Assembly (NCBI RefSeq): GCF_003807585.1
Contig: NZ_RMBX01000014.1
Location: 124,001 to 188,000 of the forward strand
Direction of reading: 5' to 3'
Length of the DNA stretch: 64,000 bases
DNA from: Chitinophaga barathri
Lineage (GTDB): Bacteria; Bacteroidota; Bacteroidia; Chitinophagales; Chitinophagaceae
Positions 7,962 through 14,978 of this stretch are shown piece by piece; position 1 is the stretch's first letter; the number at the start of each line of letters is the position of its first letter. Both the position numbers and the translations under genes were made by a program. The notes beneath the pieces were generated by a model, which saw only the letters and a list, made by a program, of their open reading frames with translations, made no database searches and was not told where the DNA came from.

Positions 7962-8882
7962 ATGAAAAAGGCACGATCCCTGTCCTTCATCCTTTTACTC
8001 TCCGCTACCGGTATACAATGCGGTAAAGACGGTGCAACAGGAGGACAAGGCCCCGCTGGCCCGCAGGGGGAACAAGGCATTGCAGGCCCGGCTGGCTTAC
8101 CCGGATCTAAAATACTCAATGGCACTACCGTACCTGCAGCTAACCTTGGCGCAGCGGGCGATTATTACGTGAATCTAAGCACTGCACAATTATATGGCCC
8201 TAAAACTGCTGCCGACTGGGGCGCCGCCGTTGCTTTAAGAGGTCCGGCCGGTGCTACCGGCGCCACTGGCGCAAATGGTACGAACGGCGCAAGGATACTT
8301 AGCGGTATCGCGCCTCCCCCGCCCGCATCCGGGGTTAACGGCGATTTTTATTTTGACAAGCTGGCGGCAGTCATGTATGGCCCGAAATCCGACGCCGGTT
8401 GGGGTGACGGAGTGCCGCTCCGCATTTCACGCGTTATATCGTATGTCGTTACCAGACCCGCTGAGCTGGCCTGGAATGCTTCCCATCTGCTGGACATCAG
8501 CAACACGCTGCTGCCGGTCCCGGCAGACATCAGGACAAACGGCGTCGTTCTAACATACATCGTAATCCGTGGAACGAGCACCATCGATACCTGGCACCAG
8601 ATCCCCGGGCACATATTTTTAGCCAATCCCGCCGTGAATTATTATTTCGTCGGCGTACGCGTAGCGCCTTCATATATCAGGATAGCCGCTTATAACGAAG
8701 ATGGGTCGGATCTGCCTGCGGGTACTAATCCTCCAAATGTCACAAAGCTGAGAGTGTTACTGATCCCGGCAGATGAAGTCAACTTCATTTCACGGAAAAG
8801 CGTCCCCGTTGACCTTAAAAATTATGACGCTGTAAAAGCAGCCTTCGGTATCAGCGACGATGATGCTGTCACCATCGAATAA
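7962..8882 (+). CDS. Collagen-like repeat lipoprotein candidate
   Basis: The protein is 306 residues from ATG 7962 (MKKARSLSFILLLSATGIQC), which gives a clean signal peptide ending at a Cys; the lipobox (GIQC) is non-canonical. An upstream in-frame ATG at 7941 adds seven residues. After the Cys come nine Gly-X-Y triplets (GKDGATGGQGPAGPQGEQG and on), then a segment with GDYYVNLSTAQLYGPKTAADWG, five more triplets, and a second copy of the segment (GDFYFDKLAAVMYGPKSDAGWG). Such alternation is common in Bacteroidota surface collagen-like proteins. The C-terminal 150 residues are unrecognised. It lies 11 bases before an OmpA-family gene and is probably co-transcribed with it. Surface-exposed structural or adhesive role is inference. 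Confidence 0.8.
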   Translation: MKKARSLSFILLLSATGIQCGKDGATGGQGPAGPQGEQGIAGPAGLPGSKILNGTTVPAANLGAAGDYYVNLSTAQLYGPKTAADWGAAVALRGPAGATGATGANGTNGARILSGIAPPPPASGVNGDFYFDKLAAVMYGPKSDAGWGDGVPLRISRVISYVVTRPAELAWNASHLLDISNTLLPVPADIRTNGVVLTYIVIRGTSTIDTWHQIPGHIFLANPAVNYYFVGVRVAPSYIRIAAYNEDGSDLPAGTNPPNVTKLRVLLIPADEVNFISRKSVPVDLKNYDAVKAAFGISDDDAVTIE

Positions 8883-8893
8883 AATACCCGCTC

Positions 8894-10141
8894 ATGAAAC
8901 CATTACATCTGCTGATACCATTGGGCTTACTGTTGATCAACGCCTTGGAAAGCAATGCACAGATACTGGACAGAATAGAAAGAAAAGTAAAAAACCGGGT
9001 AGATCGTAAAGTTGATAAAACAATAGACAAGGGATTGGATAAAGCAGAAAAGGGAATTGACGATGCTACCGCCCCAAAAAAGGACAAGCCCCTCAAATCG
9101 AACGGGGGCGTTCAAACTGCATCACCGGTCACGACGATCGATTCCCGGTATGATTTCATAGCAGGTGAAAAAGTACTGTTCAGCGATGATCTTACGGCGG
9201 ACAAGATCGGTGATTTCCCCTCCCGGTGGAATACCAATGGCTCCGGCGAGGTGGTTACCCTGAATGGGCAACCGGAAAAATGGTTGAAAATTCCACACAA
9301 TACCATTACCTACCCGGAAATAAATAAAGTTCTGCCGGAGAACTTCACCATCGAATTCGACCTGTTCTACCCGGAAGGCAACACACGGCCGCCCATTACA
9401 TTTGGGTTTTCGGAAAACGCCAATCCAGTTAAAAATAAACTGGCCTATAAAAAGCTGTTCTATTTCAGGATCGACCATGTAAAAAATCTCGTAGGCAGCA
9501 GTACCAGCATTTATTCAGGCCGTGAGGATAACAAATCATATCCGGTAAACAGCATGGCCAATAAACCTGTCAGGGTCAGCATCAGCGTAAATAAAACACG
9601 CATCCGTTTATATCTTGAACAGGAGAAGGTGTTCGATCTGCCGCGTGGATTTGAGCCCACTATACTGCGCTCCAATTTTCATTTCAGGGCAGCGGAAATA
9701 CTGCCTGCAGCCAAAGAGTCGTTTTTTATCGGCAACCTCCGTGTAGCGGAGGGAAGTGTGGATTTCAGAAGCAGGCTGCTGGCGGGTGAAAAAGTATCTA
9801 CAACGGCGATACTTTTTGATGTAAATGCAGCGAGCATCAAACCACAGTCATATGGTATCATCCGGGAGATCGGTATGATCCTGCAGGAAAATAAAGAAAT
9901 GCACCTCAATATCACCGGTCATACGGACAGCGACGGGCCCGACAATGCCAACCTGGAACTATCCAGACGAAGAGCGGACGCCATCAAAACTGCATTAAAG
10001 AAACAATACGGCATTGACCTTTCACGCCTGCAAACAGAAGGCAAAGGTGAATCTGCGCCGGTAGCCGACAACAACACTACCAGCGGAAAGGCGGAAAACC
10101 GGCGCGTGGAATTTATAGCAACTCCCGCAGCAGGCTTGTAA
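8894..10141 (+). CDS. OmpA-family outer membrane/peptidoglycan-binding protein
   Basis: The 415-residue protein starts with a signal peptide (MKPLHLLIPLGLLLINALESNAQ), then a charged helical stretch rich in K/D (about residues 25-60), a middle beta-rich region, and a C-terminal OmpA-like domain (about residues 300-410). The latter carries the peptidoglycan-binding signature TGHTDSDGPDNANLELSRRR with the expected Asp and Arg, and ends AENRRVEF. It probably tethers the outer membrane or a surface structure to peptidoglycan. The middle region resembles a concanavalin-like fold, but that is a guess. The gene follows the collagen-like gene closely. Confidence 0.9.
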   Translation: MKPLHLLIPLGLLLINALESNAQILDRIERKVKNRVDRKVDKTIDKGLDKAEKGIDDATAPKKDKPLKSNGGVQTASPVTTIDSRYDFIAGEKVLFSDDLTADKIGDFPSRWNTNGSGEVVTLNGQPEKWLKIPHNTITYPEINKVLPENFTIEFDLFYPEGNTRPPITFGFSENANPVKNKLAYKKLFYFRIDHVKNLVGSSTSIYSGREDNKSYPVNSMANKPVRVSISVNKTRIRLYLEQEKVFDLPRGFEPTILRSNFHFRAAEILPAAKESFFIGNLRVAEGSVDFRSRLLAGEKVSTTAILFDVNAASIKPQSYGIIREIGMILQENKEMHLNITGHTDSDGPDNANLELSRRRADAIKTALKKQYGIDLSRLQTEGKGESAPVADNNTTSGKAENRRVEFIATPAAGL

Positions 10142-10218
10142 AATCTTCCAGCATCGAGCTAATTATCTAAATACCTACTTCCCAACTACCCCCCTTCCCC
10201 GTAAATTTCTTCGGCAAA

Positions 10219-10251
10219 TTGCCGCAATCACATAATAACATCTTATTTTTG
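10219..10251 (+). promoter_or_regulatory. Promoter of the receiver/HEAT/GT2/TPR operon
   Basis: TTG at 10219-10221 (-33) and TATTTTTG at 10244-10251 (-7) are separated by 22 bases, within the 17-23 range reported for Bacteroidota promoters. Transcription would start near 10258, leaving a leader of about 95 bases before the receiver gene. It is the only good match in the 211-base gap. Confidence 0.55.
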
Positions 10252-10352
10252 ATATATCCTGTTGATAGGCATATATTTATAAAGAGAGTCAAACCTAATT
10301 ATAGGGCATATTTGTTATGCAATGAAAGGCCGCGCCGATAAACCTAAATGAT

Positions 10353-10733
10353 ATGAGTAAAATCCTCCTGATCGAAGACGATGAGGTAATGTCCACCATC
10401 GTCAAAAGAATTCTTCAAAAGGCCGAATACCAGGTTGACCACGTACGAAACGGAAAGGAGGCATTTGAAATACTGGAACACACCGGGTATGGCTACGACC
10501 TGATCATCACCGATATCATGATGCCGTACGCCAATGGTTTTGAGATCCTGAGCAAAGTGAGGAACATCCCGGACGGCAGACAGTTGCCCGTGATACTGCT
10601 GTCCAACGCCGGCATGGACGATATGATCCAGGAAGGCCTCAAACTCGGGGCGGACGACTTCCTCAAAAAACCCGTACTGCCGGCCGAACTGCTGATGCGG
10701 ATACGGCGGCTGCTGAATAAAGAAGTTTCCTGA
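10353..10733 (+). CDS. Single-domain response regulator (CheY-like receiver)
   Basis: The 126-residue protein is a bare receiver domain with the acidic pocket E8/D9/D10, phosphoacceptor D54 (IITDIMMP), S84 at the Thr/Ser switch position and the conserved Lys in FLKKPV (about residue 105). There is no output domain, so it must act by protein contact. It is the first gene of a six-gene same-strand operon with GT2 synthases. No histidine kinase is encoded nearby, so phosphorylation must come from elsewhere. Its role is probably to gate polysaccharide synthesis or the HEAT protein encoded next (inference). Confidence 0.93.
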   Translation: MSKILLIEDDEVMSTIVKRILQKAEYQVDHVRNGKEAFEILEHTGYGYDLIITDIMMPYANGFEILSKVRNIPDGRQLPVILLSNAGMDDMIQEGLKLGADDFLKKPVLPAELLMRIRRLLNKEVS

Positions 10734-10788
10734 ACCGCGCCCCGCCATTCCACGCGCACACCGCACCACCCTACTGAAAAACGCATAT

Positions 10789-11940
10789 ATGAACTTTTCT
10801 CTGCTAGACTTCCTGGAGAGCATTTTTTTTGAATTCCGCTATGCACCGCTGATCATACAGGTAGCGATCCTGTTCGTATTTGTGGCTATAAGCCTTACCC
10901 TGGTGGCTTACTTTTCCATCCTCCGCCGCCGCTTCCGCGGCTTCCGGCGCGACAAAAACGTGGCCAGGCTGAACGAACTGATAGACGAACTGCTGATAGA
11001 CAACGTACTGTCCCAGGATCCCGAAAGCGTTGAAACACCCGGTCAAACAGCAGAAACGGCCGCCCAGGCCTTTCACCTGCCGCAATTCTCCAAACGCCGG
11101 GGCCGCCAGGTGCTCATAGACCGCCTGCTGAACTACCGTAACAACGTCCGCGGCGCCATGGGTGACGAAATACGCACCCTTTACCTGCTGCTGGAACTGG
11201 ATAAAGACAGCTTTAAAAAACTCAAATCCCGTAAATGGAACCGCAAAGTGCGCGCCCTGAACGAGCTAAGCAATATGGAAATTGGCGTGGCGGACGTAAT
11301 CATCCTGCCGCTTACCAACTCACGGAACCGTGAGCTGCGTGCCGCCGCCCGGCATGCATACATCAAACTATCCAAAAACGAACCGTTCAAATTCTTCGAC
11401 CTCGCCACCGAGCCCCTCCTGCTTTGGGACCAGGTAGAACTGTTCCGCATCATCACCACCACAAACCACATCGCCATACCCAACTTCGCGCAGTGGATCA
11501 CCTATTCCAACAACAAAAGCGTGATCTCCTTCTGCCTGAAACTCGTCGTGCATTATCACCAGCTGAAAGCCATACCCGCCGTGCTGAAACTGCTGGACAC
11601 CAAAGACCACCTGCTGCGCGCCGAAGCCATCAACTGCCTGGGCAAGATGAAAATAGCCGATGCGGAAGACAAACTCGCATACATCTACAATAATCAGCCG
11701 CTCAACTGCCAGATAGAAATATTAAAAGCCCTCGGCCGCATCGGCAGCGGGAAACATACCGAATTCCTGAAACAGGAGTTCCAGCTCTCTACGGATTTTG
11801 AGCTTCGCAAACACGCCGCAAAATCGCTCACCAACAGCGAACCGCCCGGCAGCGAACTGATAACGGAACTGCTGGAAACCTCCTCCGCGGAAAACAAACT
11901 GATCCTCAAACATTGCATGAACCCATTAATCAAATTCTGA
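10789..11940 (+). CDS. Membrane-anchored HEAT-repeat protein
   Basis: The 383-residue protein has one N-terminal transmembrane helix (YAPLIIQVAILFVFVAISLTLVAYF, split around residues 17-43), a basic juxtamembrane patch (RRRFRGFRRDK), and a long helical region with HEAT-like repeats, e.g. RELRAAARHAYIKL, HLLRAEAINCLGKM, CQIEILKALGRIG and ELRKHAAKSL. The topology suggests that the HEAT solenoid lies in the cytoplasm. HEAT solenoids are protein-docking scaffolds. It sits between a lone receiver and two GT2 synthases, so linking the receiver to the synthases is the simplest hypothesis. Its stop overlaps the start of the first GT2 (TGATG). Confidence 0.82.
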   Translation: MNFSLLDFLESIFFEFRYAPLIIQVAILFVFVAISLTLVAYFSILRRRFRGFRRDKNVARLNELIDELLIDNVLSQDPESVETPGQTAETAAQAFHLPQFSKRRGRQVLIDRLLNYRNNVRGAMGDEIRTLYLLLELDKDSFKKLKSRKWNRKVRALNELSNMEIGVADVIILPLTNSRNRELRAAARHAYIKLSKNEPFKFFDLATEPLLLWDQVELFRIITTTNHIAIPNFAQWITYSNNKSVISFCLKLVVHYHQLKAIPAVLKLLDTKDHLLRAEAINCLGKMKIADAEDKLAYIYNNQPLNCQIEILKALGRIGSGKHTEFLKQEFQLSTDFELRKHAAKSLTNSEPPGSELITELLETSSAENKLILKHCMNPLIKF

Positions 11941-13382
11941 TGCAGCGGATCTGGGAAATAGCAGGTAATATCTTCGAATCGACCGTATTCATATACGGCT
12001 CCGTATTGCTCGTGTCCTACGCCGCGCTGGCCATCTGCTCGCTGATAGCGGTGCGCAGGTGGGTGATGTCCGAAAAATACCAGGGCGGCGATGTATTGCT
12101 CACCTCCCCGCTGGCCCCGGGCATTTCCGTGATCGCACCGGCCTACAACGAAGGGCTTACCATCATTTACAATGTACGGTCCCTGCTCACTTTAAAATAT
12201 GTACGGTACGAGATCATCGTGGTGAATGACGGCAGTACGGACAACAGCATGGAACAGCTGATCCGGGAATTCAGCCTGGTGCCGGTAGATTTCGCTTACA
12301 ACGCCAAGATCCAGACGCGGCCGGTGAAAAAGATCTATAAATCCACGGACCCTGTCTACTCCAAACTCACCATCATCGATAAGGTGAACGGGAAAAGCAA
12401 GGCCGATGCGGTGAATGCCGGCATCAATGCCGCCGCGTACGATCACTTTGTATGTACAGACGTAGACTGCATCCTGGACGAAAACACGATCATCGAGCTG
12501 ATCAAACCCGTGATGAAGGAAAAAAACAAACGGGTAATCGCCATCGGCGCCACGCTGCGCATCGCCAACTCCAATGTGTTCGACCAGGGCGTAATGGTGG
12601 GCGTGCGGCCGCCGGCACAGCTGCTGCCACGATTCCAGGAAGTAGAGTATATCCGCGCGTTCGTGCTCGGCAAAATGGGATGGACGCTCCTGAACTGCGT
12701 GCCCAACGTATCCGGCGGCCTCGGCCTGTTCGACAAAGAGATCGCCATCCGCTGCGGCGGATACGACCATACTTCTTTTGGCGAAGACATGGAACTCATG
12801 ACCCGCATGTGCCGTTATGCATTGGACAACAAGATACCGTACGCCATCCGTTACATCCCCAAAACCCTTTGCTGGACCGAAGTGCCGTCTACCGTCAAAG
12901 TATTCGGCAGGCAGCGCACCCGCTGGGCCAGGGGCCTGGCGCAACTGATGCATGCCCACTTCAGTATGTTCCTCAAGCCGAAATACGGGAAAATGGGACT
13001 GGTGGTGTTCCCGTATAATTTTTTCTTTGAGCTGCTGGCACCCATCATCGAATTTGCCGGCATCGTGTATTACATCGCGATGGTGGCCATGGGGCTCATC
13101 AACTGGCCGACGGCCATCGTACTGCTGGTGTTCGTGTATACGTATTCGATCATGATCACCACGCTGGCCATCCTGTACGACCAGATCACATTCCGGTATT
13201 ACAATTCCTGGCGCGACGTGGCATTGCTTTGCCTCACACCGTTCCTGGAGTTTTTCCTGTATCATCCGTTGATCGTGTTTTTCTCGCTCCGCGGGTATTA
13301 TTTCTTTTTGACCGGCAAAAAATCGGGCTGGGGCAATATGCAGCGCCGCGGCTTCCAGGTGGCACCCAACCGGCCCGCCTAG
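11940..13382 (+). CDS. Family 2 processive glycosyltransferase (synthase 1)
   Basis: It is an inner-membrane polysaccharide synthase like PgaC/NodC/hyaluronan synthase. ATG 11940 overlaps the upstream TGA and gives 480 residues; an earlier in-frame ATG at 11913 would overlap the HEAT gene by 28 bases. Features are an N-terminal TM helix (FIYGSVLLVSYAALAIC), GT2 motifs VVNDGSTDNS and the DxD-like TDVDC, the acceptor-site GEDMELMTRM, the QRTRW processivity motif, and two to four C-terminal TM helices ending ITGKKS-like. It is about 70% identical by eye to the next gene. The sugar polymerised cannot be read from the sequence. Confidence 0.9.
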   Translation: MQRIWEIAGNIFESTVFIYGSVLLVSYAALAICSLIAVRRWVMSEKYQGGDVLLTSPLAPGISVIAPAYNEGLTIIYNVRSLLTLKYVRYEIIVVNDGSTDNSMEQLIREFSLVPVDFAYNAKIQTRPVKKIYKSTDPVYSKLTIIDKVNGKSKADAVNAGINAAAYDHFVCTDVDCILDENTIIELIKPVMKEKNKRVIAIGATLRIANSNVFDQGVMVGVRPPAQLLPRFQEVEYIRAFVLGKMGWTLLNCVPNVSGGLGLFDKEIAIRCGGYDHTSFGEDMELMTRMCRYALDNKIPYAIRYIPKTLCWTEVPSTVKVFGRQRTRWARGLAQLMHAHFSMFLKPKYGKMGLVVFPYNFFFELLAPIIEFAGIVYYIAMVAMGLINWPTAIVLLVFVYTYSIMITTLAILYDQITFRYYNSWRDVALLCLTPFLEFFLYHPLIVFFSLRGYYFFLTGKKSGWGNMQRRGFQVAPNRPA

Positions 13383-13404
13383 TTTTTAACCTTAACAACA
13401 GCGC

Positions 13405-14904
13405 ATGGAACTGTTCAGGAATATATACGAAGGATCGATCTTTTTTTATGGCCTTGCCATGCTGATCATGTACGCCCTGCTGGCGCTGCTCTCCTTCCGC
13501 GGCGTGATCCGCTTCAAACGGAAGGACGAAAACACGGATTACACCTGCATGCTCAACTCCGTGCTGGCACCGGGCATTTCCGTGATCGCCCCGGCCTTCA
13601 ACGAAGGCGTGACCATCATCTCCAATGTACGTTCCCTGCTTACCCTGAACTATTCCCGCTTTGAAGTGATCATCGTCAACGACGGCAGTACGGACGATAC
13701 GCTGGATAAACTGATCCGGGAATTCGAGCTGCGGGAAATAGACTTTGCTTACAACGAACGCATCAAAACACAACCGGTAAAAAGGCTGTTCAAATCCGTG
13801 AACGTCGCTTACGACAAACTGCTGGTGATAGATAAAGTGAACGGGAAAAGCAAGGCGGATGCCTCCAATGCCGGTATCAACGCCGCGTCTTACGATTATT
13901 TCCTTTGCACGGACGTGGATTGTATCATCGAAAAAGATACGCTGCTGCGCCTCATCAAACCCTTTATGGAAGAGGAATATAAAAAGGTGCAGCAGATCGG
14001 TGAGCCTTGCCCGGAATGCGGTTATGTGCACATCGTGGAAGAAGGGGTGCGGGTAATAGCCGCCGGGGCCACCCTTCGCCTGGCGAACGATTGCGAGATA
14101 GACCAGGGCGTGATCGTGCGCGTAAGGCCGCCGCGCAAACTGCTGCCCCGCTTCCAGGAAATGGAATACATCCGCGCTTATGTGCTCGGTAAAATGGGCT
14201 GGAGCATGATCAACTGCGTGCCGAACGTCTCCGGCGGCCTCGGCCTGTTCGACAAAGAGATCGCCATCAAAGCCGGCGGTTATGACCACAAATCTTTCGC
14301 GGAAGACATGGACATCGTGACCCGCATGTGCCAGTACATGATAGACAACAAGCTCCGTTACGCCGTGCGTTACATCCCCACCACGCAATGCTGGACGGAA
14401 GGGCCGCCCACCATGAAGGTATTCAGCCGCCAACGTACCCGCTGGGGCCGGGGCATGGCGGAGATCATCACCATACACCGGAAAATGATCTTCAACCCGC
14501 GGTACAAAAGAATGGGCCTGGTAGTACTGCCCTGCAGCCTCCTGTTCGAATTCCTCGCCCCCATCATTGAATTTACCGGCCTGCTGTACTATATCTACCT
14601 GATCGCCACCAACAGCATCAACTGGGACTACGCGCTCATCCTGCTGGCATTCGTGTACCTCTATTCGGTCATGATCACCACCCTGGCCATCTGCTGGGAC
14701 CAGCTGACGCTGCGGTATTATAAAACATGGCGCGAAGTGATCGGCCTGGCCCTGATGGCCTTCCTCGAGCCGATCCTCTATCATCCGCTCATCGTGTTCT
14801 TCGCGCTGAGAGGATACTGGTTTTTTATCACCGGCAAAAAATCCAACTGGGGCAATATGCAGCGGCAGGGATTCGGCCAGCGGAGAACAGTACAGACAGC
14901 ATGA
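13405..14904 (+). CDS. Family 2 processive glycosyltransferase (synthase 2, with Cys insertion)
   Basis: The 499-residue paralogue of the preceding synthase keeps every catalytic motif: VNDGSTDD, TDVDC, AEDMDIVTRM and RQRTRWGRG, with the same N- and C-terminal TM helices. It differs by an insertion of roughly 23 residues after EEEYKK that contains CPECGYVH (13987-14046), a Cys-x2-Cys-x3-His pattern suggestive of metal binding or a redox site. The insertion lies just before the conserved RVIAAGATLR strand in the catalytic domain. Two tandem catalytic synthases suggest a heteromeric enzyme or a heteropolymer (inference). It starts 22 bases after synthase 1. Confidence 0.9.
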   Translation: MELFRNIYEGSIFFYGLAMLIMYALLALLSFRGVIRFKRKDENTDYTCMLNSVLAPGISVIAPAFNEGVTIISNVRSLLTLNYSRFEVIIVNDGSTDDTLDKLIREFELREIDFAYNERIKTQPVKRLFKSVNVAYDKLLVIDKVNGKSKADASNAGINAASYDYFLCTDVDCIIEKDTLLRLIKPFMEEEYKKVQQIGEPCPECGYVHIVEEGVRVIAAGATLRLANDCEIDQGVIVRVRPPRKLLPRFQEMEYIRAYVLGKMGWSMINCVPNVSGGLGLFDKEIAIKAGGYDHKSFAEDMDIVTRMCQYMIDNKLRYAVRYIPTTQCWTEGPPTMKVFSRQRTRWGRGMAEIITIHRKMIFNPRYKRMGLVVLPCSLLFEFLAPIIEFTGLLYYIYLIATNSINWDYALILLAFVYLYSVMITTLAICWDQLTLRYYKTWREVIGLALMAFLEPILYHPLIVFFALRGYWFFITGKKSNWGNMQRQGFGQRRTVQTA

Positions 14905-14978
14905 TTTACCATACTTATCCATATCAGCATATGAAACAGCGGGGTTCCATCAGACCTTTTAAAACACCTTTTGTACGG

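Noticed and set aside
13234..14922. 562-residue minus-strand frame opposite the GT2 synthase 2
   Set aside because: No family signature is present and it mirrors the conserved GT2 gene.
14727..14978. Long N-terminal extension of the TPR/YaiO protein (start at 14727 or 14901)
   Set aside because: It overlaps the GT2 gene and delays the signal peptide. ATG 14979 gives a compact signal sequence; 14901 is kept as an alternative in the entry.
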